Assembly (NCBI GenBank): GCA_036897625.1
Contig: JAYMTA010000509.1
Span: 1-27,592, forward strand
Source of the DNA: Pelargonium cotyledonis
Taxonomy: Eukaryota; Streptophyta; Magnoliopsida; Geraniales; Geraniaceae
Direction: 5' to 3'
Length of the DNA: 27,592 bases
Below the pieces are notes generated by a model. The model did no database searches, was not told where the DNA came from, and saw only the letters and a list, made by a program, of their open reading frames with translations. A program made the position numbers and the translations under genes. Positions 14,335-23,699 of the stretch are shown in pieces (positions within the stretch are counted from its first letter, which is position 1; each line of letters opens with the position of its first letter).

Positions 14335-14500
14335 GGCTTTGGTTCGTAGGGTTTAGAGCCTGCCGATTCGCATTGATTGGACTTGGAGCTTCGGAGAAAC
14401 AAGCTTAGCTACAGTTGAAGACCGTTTCTTAGCTGAGAAAGAGAGCAACGAGAATCGAGTTGCGTGTAAGAGAAGAGACGCATCAACCACAAGGTTACAT
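14335..14500 (-). promoter_or_regulatory. VPS34 leader with two short upstream ORFs
   Basis: Upstream of the VPS34 ATG on the minus strand lie a 7-codon ORF (14373-14353, MRIGRL then stop) and a 25-codon ORF (14483-14409, starting MRLFSYTQ). Both end before the main ATG and have pyrimidine-rich surroundings. They would count as uORFs only if transcription starts above about 14485. No TATA box is clear. Confidence 0.5.
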
Positions 14501-14556
14501 ATGTTTCGATTTTTAATTGTCTACTTCATCCCGATTCAATTTTACTGGACTCTACA

Positions 14557-14571
14557 AAAGTTTTGTTAGTT
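14557..14571 (+). repeat. Left target-site duplication of the retroposon
   Basis: The 15-mer AAAGTTTTGTTAGTT is repeated exactly at 15102-15116, bounding a 530-bp insertion. Confidence 0.8.
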
Positions 14572-15101
14572 TTTATTTATTTTTTATTTATATATATTTT
14601 TTTTAAGCAACGGCAAAGATGTACGTATATATACAAGACTTGTACTACCGAATCCTGACCAACCCTCCAAACTACAAAACTTCTAATAAGAAAAGACAAA
14701 ACCAAACTTTCATTAAGGAAATACAAATAACAACCTCCACCGAGGGAGTAAAAACAAACTAGACTATCAATATAATAACTAAAACAACTAAACAGTTTAA
14801 GACCTCAAAATATGAAAAGAACTAATCTATCCGTAGTAAACCTACTTTCACAAACTAGCCGATAATGAAGGAGAAGATAAAAGTATGTCGCCTACAAGTG
14901 GATTGAAAGGGATGAGCCAGTAATAATGATGAATCAACGGAAAACAAGCCAAATCAAATCGAATATGCTCAATCTGTATTTATTCGTTTGAAGTAATGCA
15001 CGCAAAATAATTGAACCACTGCCGATCTAAAATATCGATAATGGTTCAAACAAGAAACTTTGATGAAAAACTATGGCGGTTAGATATCTAGAGGGAGAGA
15101 G
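14572..15101 (-). mobile_element. Retroposed non-LTR element (LINE-derived or SINE-like), minus orientation
   Basis: A 530-bp insertion lies between perfect 15-bp direct repeats (14557-14571 and 15102-15116). Read on the minus strand it begins CTCTCTCCCTCTAGATATC. Its 3' side resembles plant LINE 3'UTRs (CTTAATGAAAGTTTGG), and it ends in an A-rich tail (AAAAAAAATATATATAAAT...) directly against the duplication. This is the expected product of target-primed reverse transcription. No reverse transcriptase frame is present. It could be a non-autonomous LINE derivative, an internally deleted LINE or a retroposed non-coding transcript. The perfect duplications argue for fairly recent insertion, just upstream of the VPS34 promoter. 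Confidence 0.75.
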
Positions 15102-15116
15102 AAAGTTTTGTTAGTT
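15102..15116 (+). repeat. Right target-site duplication of the retroposon
   Basis: Exact second copy of the 15-mer at 14557-14571. Confidence 0.8.
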
Positions 15117-15839
15117 AATGCACTGAAAATATTATATTTTGATTGTTGTATAAAATATTATATATCTAGTTAATAAAAAAATATTATATTTTTCACTATA
15201 TATATCAATCTTAGCATTCTTTTATACAACTTTCATAATAATTACTCTTTAAATCGAGCCTCCTAGATAATTGTAAATTATATATATACACACACATATA
15301 TAATTGCCGATAAAATAAAAAGGTTCATTGCTAGATAAAGAATGAAAATTTGTGATAATCTTTAGTCATATACTTAGACTCAATCAGACGGTGTTCATAA
15401 ATAAATTACTTACAATTACTGATGTTAGGTATGTCACGAATTTTAGAGAATGATGAGTTATCAAGATATAATTTGTCATCATATTTATAAGGAGAAAGAT
15501 AGGTTCGGAAGTTCATAAATTATATAGTTCACGACGACTTGTGGTTCGTGTTTGATCTTGGATATAAAGAACAAAAAATAATGGCACACATGAGCCATTC
15601 ATCAAAAATTGGCTCGCTCTAGTCTCACAATTTGGGACAGTAGTATGACAACACTCTCATGGATTTTCTCACAAACTGAGTAACAATCAATCCACATTTT
15701 TATGCAGGAAACAATTTTACAAACCATTGACAGAGACTCAACTTATAACACATGTAAAACAAACTGCGCAAGCAGAAGTGAAGTACATATAGAGCGACAT
15801 TACAATTCGGGAAATAAGTAATAAGCTGAAGTACTAAAT
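15117..15839. other. AT-rich intergenic region between VPS34 upstream side and naphthoate synthase 3' end
   Basis: About 720 bp with runs of AATATTATATTTT-like sequence (15125-15200) and a TATATACACACACATATATA stretch near 15280. The part above about 15650 is probably the 3'UTR of the naphthoate synthase gene. No further gene is visible. Confidence 0.55.
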
Positions 15840-18432
15840 TCAAGGTCGTCGAGGAAATTTGGAGAAGTCTGGGGGTCTTCGCTGCATATAAGCTGCCTTC
15901 CCCTCCTTACCTTCTTCCGTGCCATAAAATATGAGCGTTGCGTTCCCACCAAGTTCCTGTATGACATAAAATATACGGGACTTGAGCAATGTGGATGATG
16001 ACAACCCTGAGCAATGGCATGGCCAAAAGCTACATGATTGCAATCTTGCAGGTAATATACGGGTTTATGCGAACTAGACAGAAGAAGATACCTGGAGTCC
16101 AGCATGACCATCATCAACAGCATTAAGAGATGCTTTAAGCACTCTAATAGCAGTGGGGCTGTTTCTAAGGATCTCTCGACACCATTTGACCGTTTCTTGC
16201 TCTAAATTTTCAAGCTGGATAAACGTAGAAACATATTTCACATAAGGTTGTCAAGCAATGGGTTAGCTGAGTCAGCATAGGTATATAGCACATAGTTTTG
16301 TTCTATAACTTCAAGACTCAATTTTTATTCGCATCAATTCCATATTACATGTGTATCATAAGTCATAACTATAGCAATAATATTCACTTGACATGTCAGG
16401 AAACACAATTGACCAATTGAAGGGCTGGAGACTAACTTATCCTTAATTTTACAAAGACCGAAAATATGGTTAAGAGGACACTCATTTTATGACAAGAGGG
16501 AGTATATGCAAGCATGTAGCACAGAAAAAAATGGAGGGAGAGAGGACATAAGGTAGATGAAATAATCAAAATAAACTCACAGGAACGACCACATTGACAA
16601 GTCCCATTTTCTCTGCCTCGGTGGCTGAATAGAACCTTGCCAGAAACCACATTTCACGTGCTTTCTTAGGGCCAACCTATTCCACCAAATCAGAGTATGT
16701 TTAAAAAATATTTGAAATAAGGCACATCACACTATTTTTTGTAATGCTTACCAAACGGGACATGATGGAACTTCCATAACCAGCATCAAAGCTCCCAACC
16801 TACCATATACAACATATTTGAAGTGAATATAATATCATTAATAATAAAAGTGCCTATTTACAGAGACAGGATTCAAAATTTGGTAGGACAAGAAAAATAA
16901 TTTATGAGTTCTATGGTGAACTTGTGGTCGGATTGTAAGAAATGTAGTTAGTTGAAGTGATAATGTCATGTGAACCGTTTCATGCTAGATCAACTATGGA
17001 CAACATTTGCAAATGAAACTCCAAAATCTTAAGAAAATACTAGCAAAGTAAAGTAAATAAGCACCTTAGGACCAGTTTGTCCAAATATAACATTATCTGC
17101 TGCAATTGTTAAATCACAAACCATGTGTAGCACATGTCCTCCCCCAACAGCATAGCCAGCAACCTGGTTTGAAATCGAGGAAATTTATAAACCACAAAAG
17201 GTGAAGTAAAACATATCTAGTCTCATACTCAAGTCCCGCAAGTAGATTTAGACATCAAAACAGATACCACGTGATGGAACCCACTGTTGTTTAGACAATG
17301 ACATGATTTACAAGAATATAATAGTGAAAACTTCCCGGCTTATCACTGAGTAACTATAGAGAACTTCAGTACGAGCAAAGACCCATAGTGGGATTAACAA
17401 GAGCATACCATTGCAATCACTGGTTTTGGAAGACGTCGAATCTGCACCTGCATAATGACAAAAGGGAACAAATGAATACAATACATATAACAATATTAAA
17501 CAACAACAAAAATTGCTGCCATTAAGGTTTAAAAAGAGAATTCCCAAATAACAAGTTTTGACAACCAAAGACCATATCCACATATGAGGTAGACATAGTA
17601 TGCAACTACGTGCAGATCAAACAAATACCTAAAAGATCATACTGCTAAACTACATACCTGCAAATCTAGAACATTAAGACGACCAAAATTTTCATAATCA
17701 GCATAACCATCTGTTGTTCTCAATGCCTGATCACCACCACTACAAAATGCCTTGGTCCCCTGCATCAACATTTTTTGGTCAACGTTATCAACAAACCAAA
17801 CCAAGCCCCCACCAACAAGACTACCAATAGAAATTTAGGGCAATAAATATCATACAAACAAAAACACATAGATTTGCATAACAATACATCAGTGACGACC
17901 AACTATAATTTATCAGAGCTACCTTTCCGGTAAGAACAATGACCCCCACAGAACCATCATCCCTGGCATCATTGAATGCGCGAATGAGCTCCTTCACTGT
18001 CAGTGGACGGAAAGCATTTCTTCTCTCTGGCCTATTAATAGTAATCTAGAGAAAAAAACGTAAAACCAGAAGTGATAATCAAGCAAACTAAACTCAAATT
18101 CACTTAGTATTTTCATCGAACACCTAAGCAACAATAACAATTACCTTAGCGATTCCCTCGTCCACAGCCTTCTCGTAAATGATATCAGTGAACTCTATCC
18201 CAGACTCATCACAAGCGATTCTCCAAACCACTGGATGATTCGGAACCTCCCCGTGCACGCGGTGGTAGCTGTCGTTCATGGAAGAAGCATTGCCAAGCTC
18301 AACGGAAGCAGAATTGGAAGAGGAGGGGAGTGAAGGAACAAGATGGTTGGCGACAGAGGACATTCTTCTTCTCGCGGTGATGAGGTCCTTCTCCTCCATT
18401 GTTGAAGTTGAATGGGAGCTCGAAGTAGACAT
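15840..18432 (-). CDS. 1,4-dihydroxy-2-naphthoyl-CoA synthase, peroxisomal (344 aa, 9 exons)
   Basis: Crotonase-fold enzyme (plant NS/DHNS, bacterial MenB) that cyclises o-succinylbenzoyl-CoA to 1,4-dihydroxy-2-naphthoyl-CoA in phylloquinone synthesis. Exons: 18432-18145, 18045-17923, 17759-17658, 17447-17409, 17163-17065, 16799-16752, 16676-16581, 16214-16092 and 15956-15840. All junctions are phase 0 and GT-AG. Near the N-terminus, R23-M24-x5-H30-L31 fits a PTS2 peroxisomal signal with Met in the second position. Visible signature segments: [15 protein letters not shown] (144-148), AGYAVGGGH (186-194) and [15 protein letters not shown], with Ser220 and Asp222 matching the E. coli MenB catalytic pair and Gly215 as in bicarbonate-dependent type I enzymes. 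The C-terminus is [12 protein letters not shown] second in-frame Met12 could also start translation, since a TATTTAA motif lies only about 35 bp above the first ATG. Both starts keep the PTS2. Confidence 0.96.
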
Positions 18433-18463
18433 GGTGAAAAGGATAGGAAACCATAAGTTTATG

Positions 18464-18475
18464 GCTTAAATAGTT
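18464..18475 (-). promoter_or_regulatory. Possible TATA box of naphthoate synthase gene
   Basis: CTATTTAAGCC on the minus strand, about 35 bp above the first ATG, followed upstream by a GA/CT-rich tract. If used, the leader would be very short and Met12 might be the main start. It may instead be leader sequence. Confidence 0.35.
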
Positions 18476-18499
18476 GAGAGGGAGAGAGAGCCAGAGGTT

Positions 18500-18716
18500 G
18501 AAGAAGATGGTGGGAAGAATTTGTCTGAATCTGACTTGGAGCCATTGGATAAGATAAGGCGATCACAACCGGAGTATAGGAAAACGATGATGAAAACGGT
18601 GCGTTTTACCAGTGGCACGGAAGAGCGATGTCGTTTCGTTTCAACAATTGAATGTATGGATATTGAGTATTGAATGCAACGACATGTCGTTGTGAATCCA
18701 GATAATGGGTACTCAA

Positions 18717-18749
<33 letters not shown>

Positions 18750-19747
18750 TCGATCCAAGGGGGTTGGTCTTGAGGACGCTATGTTTGATGGAGCATATGC
18801 AAAATTTAGGCTTTTGGTGAGCTCAAATCGGTAAATACTGTGCTTCAATTTTGGTTACCTGACATTATTTACTGCACTTATTTGTGAAATTATCATTATC
18901 TGCTTGAAATTTGGTAATGGCACTGCAATTGCTCACATTTGCTGTAAAGGGTCTTTTGGTATTCTGAGTAATTGGTGAATTGTGAAACTGAAGTTGATAA
19001 TTTGATCATTTTCTATTTCATCACTATCTTAGGGTTCCTAATTTGATACCTGTGATGATGAAAATATTTGATAATAACTGGAATGTAAGGCACAATTAGA
19101 TAATTACTGTAATTTGATTGTTCTTACATTACGATGCCCAACTAAGAATTAGGTGTATGCGGCTAAATTCCTTACTATGCAAATTTTGCTATTCAAAACT
19201 ATATCATGTATTCCTGGGTTCAAATGGGTCTGGGGAAGTGTTTGTTCCTAGTTTAACAATAGATAGATTGGTTAAGGTTCTTGTGCTTGTTGTTGTATAG
19301 ATAATTACTTTCCTCATTGGCGAAAGAGAGCAAAAAGGAAGAGGTACTTAGGCTTGGTTTTGTAAACGATAAGTGATTCATATTAGTAGGTTCTGCTTCA
19401 TTCATAATCATTGTATTCTCTTTGATGACCATGATACCTAGAATTCTAAATGTATATTGAATTATAAACGATGATAATTTTATTTAACGTCTAGAAGCAA
19501 GCACCTGTATACTATCTTACAATCTGCCATACCAACAAGGATCCCTTATAATCTACTATAGGACTCTGACTTAAAGCACATACCGTATACCCTCACAATA
19601 GGAATCAATATAGTAAAGAAGAATTCCTATAAACTAGGACAACCAAAATTTACATGCTTTACCTAGCTAGATAATGGTGTGAAAGGGGTCAAGAAGGTCA
19701 TGCCGACCACACAAGTAAATACACCATTAATTATATGTAGCTCAAGC
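18500..19747. other. Intergenic region between naphthoate synthase promoter and polygalacturonase 3' end
   Basis: About 1.25 kb without a supported gene. It contains the naphthoate synthase promoter, a 16-bp palindrome (18677-18692), a T-rich tract with more than 20 consecutive T (about 18720-18750), and featureless AT-rich DNA. The polygalacturonase 3'UTR should occupy the last few hundred bases below 19748. Confidence 0.55.
18718..18751 (+). repeat. Poly(T)/CTTTT low-complexity tract
   Basis: TCTTTTCTTTT followed by an uninterrupted T run on the plus strand. It could be a simple homopolymer expansion or an old poly(A) tail on the minus strand. I found no flanking target duplication to decide. 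Confidence 0.8.
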
Positions 19748-22700
19748 TCAACAGATATCATGATCAGACTGAACTCTGTTGCTTGTTGGCTTTCCAATCT
19801 GCAAACAATCAATTGGTGGGACGGTTGGAGTGCTTAACTCACCAAAGGTCTTCCAGCAAAAGGGATCATACATGTGGTATTTTTCTTGCAGTGGTTTCAG
19901 TTCAATGGTGGTTAGAGTGACATCTACACAAGGCAGGTTGTCACTACAGGCAAAGTGTACGGGTTTCACTGTGTATGTCCCTCTAATTTTTTCATAGGTG
20001 ATTCCTGATAGAGCCACTGCTGATGTTTGATTCTTGCATGTGGTTTTATCACAGTAGAATTGGTCGATCACAATTGGAAGTTGTACTTCAGAAACTTGAA
20101 TGTTTGAGAACATTACACCCTGGACAGAACCCGATCCACCCTGCACGTGTAGCAATAGAAAATGTAAGAGATGAAAGTTGATCAAGTCTTGCATTGATAG
20201 CAAGTTGGAGGTGTTTAGTTTGCAAAGAACATAAGACTGGACCCAGTTATGTCTAGCATTCATCAATACTTAAAGGTGGCAAAGAACTTAGATTGTATTC
20301 TAATTCCAAAATTTTGGTTAGCAAATCTTCATATTTATGTAATGTTTTGTCAAATCATGAATGTTTGTCTATAGAAGAATTTTGATGTGATTAGGTTATT
20401 TAGTGTATATTGGTTGGGTTACTGAAAACATACTAAAGCTCAGCTTATGGAATTTATGTTATCTCATACCTGCCACGTCTTGATTCTGACACCATTCATT
20501 GTGTTCTGCATGATGACATCTCGGACGGTGATGTTTGAGACACAAGCTTTGGTGTTATACCTTCCTAGACTTCCAATGCTGATTCCATGCCCCGGACCAC
20601 AGTTCCCATTGTGTACGTATACATTTGAGCATCCAGTCTGTATAGATATACAATCATCTCCTGCACAAATCATAAGAATTTAGGAGCTTGTTTTAGGCTA
20701 TACTAAAGCACATACTCCTCATTCATGGCCAATTTATATGTTAATTTTACAAGCGTCAAATTTATTGCTGATTCCTTGTCTATATTACATTAAAAAAATT
20801 AAAGTTGTGTTCTTGTTAGCAGTCATAAGAAGCATTTGGTTTCTACAACGTAATTTTGTTTATTTTTGTATTTTCGTTTATATTGTTATTTTAGGTAGGC
20901 CTCCATCTAAACATAAGTAAAGAAGGATAGAAAGTAAAAGAAGCAGATTCTGTAGTTGCTGATGAAGACAAAAGAACAATTATAGAGATAAAACAAAAGA
21001 TCTCTCTTGTTGCCTGTAGGGTAGGGAACCTAATCCTATATTGGATGGTCTACTAATGATATAGGGTATACACATGTCAGATTGTTGGTAACCATGATAT
21101 TCAAATTGTGGTGGGCGGCCCGTGCCATGTGTCAAAAAATGAGTGGTCGGACTGGGATGATGAAGCAGAAGCATGGTTATCAGCAGGATAAGGTAGCCAT
21201 GGTTTTTGAGGATTATAATCTATCACAGGTATCTCAATTATGTAAATTTTGTGTATGACTGGTCGGTGCCTTTATGTTCACAAGTTGTTACGGATTGTGT
21301 TATAACCAGCAGGTCTTATTTCTGTTTGTCATGATATGATCTTGACTTGCAGGTCTTATTTCTGTTTTTCAAGGTGAACACTTGACCTGCCCATACCAGT
21401 TCCTGAAAGACTGGAATACGAAAACAATGAAACTTACCGCAAGCAAGACTGGTGCTATGGATTAGCACATCCTTGGAATTCTGTAAGTGGATTCCATCCG
21501 TGTTGGGGCTGTTACCGGGAGATGAGACGGTTAAATCATGGACCACAACTCCCATGCAGTTGTCAAACTTGAGGTGACACTGTTGACTGTTTTGAATTGT
21601 TATACCAGTGACCGTCACATTGAAACTCCCATAGAACCTTAGTGCCTGTGCAACAAAAATTTGACATCTATGTTAATTAATCTGTTTCACTAATGACGGT
21701 CAAGAAACACAGTTGGAATTTTTGTTATTTTGAAGTGGTCCTTACAGTTGGTTTGATGCTTGGCATTTTCCCACTGAGCTCGTTTCTTACCTGCCACATA
21801 ATTTCAGGAGAAAGCACCAATTAGTTTCATATGATCAAGAAACCAAATGCAGGGGAAAATCCTATGGGCTACAGAGTAATTTGAGATAATTACCGGCGTT
21901 GGCGGGTTCTTTTCTCCTGTGCTGTTTAATGGAACAATGAGTTTCTGTTCATGTTTTAGTTCAGCGTCAAAAGGATCGTCAAATCTGGAACTTTGTTGCC
22001 ACCACACTGAGCCTCCTCCATCAATGACTCCTTTCCCCTGAACTGTAATTCCTTTCAGTTTTGTGAACTCAAGCCATTGCAGCAAGCCTTTACCCCACGC
22101 GCTCGGGTAAGTAGGAGCAATAATGGTACCATCCAGCTGAAAGTTTTCATATATGTCTGTAAGTTTTTGTAATCCATAATAGCTAGAAAACTACAATTTG
22201 CTGGAATAGGACATTGTAAAACCAGTTTTGAAGTTGATTTTAGTTCTTTACCTGAAAGACTATGTTTGCTGCGCAGTAGGGACCAGAGAACGAAATGGGT
22301 CCTACGAGGAACTGGTATTCTTCTGGGACCATGATGGTTGATGCCTCCACTTTACAAGCTGATGCCCATGCAGCTTGGAATGCCTGCGATGCACCATAAC
22401 ATCACTATTAGTATTTTACAAAGCATTTCAAGTAAGTAACTATACTCATGACCCGTATAAGGTTGTTGTTAGTTTTGTGCAGATATACATACATAACTGC
22501 ATACCATACTCCAATTATTATACGATGCCTGTGACCAAACTGCCGCAACGAGAATCAATCAATTATTTTATGTGGTCCCCACCTGGTGAGTCCTTCTGTT
22601 GTGCTTTTTATATTTCTCTATGTAATTTATTTTATTGTATGTTTCTGTTGTGTGCTGCCTAATGGGCTGAGCAACACGTTAGGAGTAGCTCACCCTCTGT

Positions 22701-23553
22701 TCCATAACACTTCTCCACGCCCACCCAACAAGATTCGAACTCACAGCCTCTGCTACAAAAGTGTGATGCTTGAACCGTTGAGTTGTTCCTGTGAAGACAC
22801 TACTCACGACTTAACAAATATACTTTCCCTATGACCTTGTTTCACACTCGGAAACAACTTAGCCTCTTAATAAGTTACATTTAAATTTTATGGGAGCAAG
22901 AAACACCACATATATAGGACTACTTTCACTTTGCGTTATTTGTCAATTCCGTTACTTTTTAGTGACGATAGAGACCTAAGATGCTAATTGAAAACCCATG
23001 ATTGCCTCAAAAGAGATTGTTGGTGGACTCATTGTTTCGGCTACCAACCAAAATTTACATTATCCTAAAACTTCCTTAAAGTTTTGTTCATTAAAACTAA
23101 AACTTGAAGCTATGAACACATTTCTAACCATGTTCTGTCTTTACCGAGCAGGAACTAACAAGAACAGGGAGTTAAGTTAATTACCTTTGTGTCATCAGTC
23201 TGTCCATCACCCTTGGCGCCAAAACTCAGGACATTGAATATAGTAGCCTGCGAGGTTTTAGGGGTGTCGCCAATAGGGTTTGTAGGAGGCAATGGAGCAG
23301 CCTTGTGAGAAGGCGCCGGTGCCGGAGTTGGAGATTTAGGTTTGGGCTTGGATTTGTATTTGTTCCCTCCACCATGTTGGTTGTGACCACTTCCATGACT
23401 CTTTCCTTTTTTCTTCATCAAAGAAGAAGAAGCACTTCCTCTGTGCCTATGCCCTCCTCTCCTTGCATTGCAAGACTCAAAATTGCAAGACCAAACAAGC
23501 AATGCAATGAGCAACACAAATGTGAAGCTTCTCAAGCTAAACCCATTATTCAT
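19748..23553 (-). CDS. Polygalacturonase, GH28 family, with basic/Pro-rich N-terminal extension (526 aa, 7 exons)
   Basis: Secreted pectinase hydrolysing homogalacturonan in the cell wall. Exons: 23553-23185, 22383-22252, 22136-21894, 21790-21746, 21645-21438, 20660-20470 and 20140-19748. All are GT-AG and in frame. GH28 signatures are complete: NTD (311-313), GDD (333-335), GHG (356-358) and RIK (391-393). Residues 1-30 form a hydrophobic signal peptide ending near SCNA. Residues 31 to about 100 are rich in Arg, Lys, His and Gly, then Pro/Ala ([13 protein letters not shown]), before the beta-helix opens at [14 protein letters not shown]. The chosen ATG sits below a TATTTAAA box at about 23668. 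An in-frame frame extends higher but starts above that box and lacks a leader-like start. It resembles plant polygalacturonases of the At1g48100 type. Endo or exo action cannot be told. Confidence 0.95.
21310..21370. repeat. Short direct duplication in polygalacturonase intron 5
   Basis: GCAGGTCTTATTTCTGTTT occurs at about 21309 and again 40 bp later at about 21349. The second unit lies below the intron donor and has no coding effect. Confidence 0.8.
22635..22810 (-). mobile_element. tRNA-derived SINE in polygalacturonase intron 1
   Basis: On the minus strand, GAGTTCGAATC (22742-22732) is a strong pol III B box. About 35 bp before it AACTCAACGGTTCAAGCATC (22784-22765) resembles a diverged A box (compare AGCTCAGTTGGTTAGAGCATC), and the typical spacer CACACTTTTGTAGCAGAGG lies between. 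The 3' part becomes A-rich (AACATACAATAAAATAAATT). The tRNA-like head with an unrelated body and A-rich end is the plant SINE plan, and the sequence is too long and diverged to be a functional tRNA gene. Outer borders are approximate because I could not find matching target-site duplications. Confidence 0.75.
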
Positions 23554-23600
23554 GGTGTTTTGGTGAATGTGAGAGAGAAGAAGAAGGGGAGGAGGAGATG

Positions 23601-23624
23601 GTTGTGTTGTGTTGTGTTGTGTTT
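23601..23624 (+). repeat. (GTGTT)n microsatellite in polygalacturonase leader
   Basis: Four to five units of GTTGT in the inferred 5'UTR. On the transcribed strand it reads as ACAAC repeats. Confidence 0.85.
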
Positions 23625-23665
23625 GTGATGATTGTAAATGGATTGCTAAAAACAAGTGGTGGTTG

Positions 23666-23677
23666 GGTTTAAATAGA
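23666..23677 (-). promoter_or_regulatory. Probable TATA box of the polygalacturonase gene
   Basis: CTATTTAAACC on the minus strand, about 115 bp above the chosen ATG. This puts transcription start near 23640 and a leader of about 90 nt containing CT-rich and TTGTG repeats. Confidence 0.55.
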
Positions 23678-23699
23678 AAGAGCAGAGGACACATTCTAC

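Noticed and set aside
22732-22784. Possible functional tRNA gene
   Set aside because: B box is good but the A box is diverged and no cloverleaf with acceptor stem can be formed. A SINE explains it better.
23554-23694. Higher in-frame start for the polygalacturonase (47 more residues)
   Set aside because: It would begin above the TATTTAAA box and does not look like a secretion signal. The ATG at 23553 gives a clean signal peptide.
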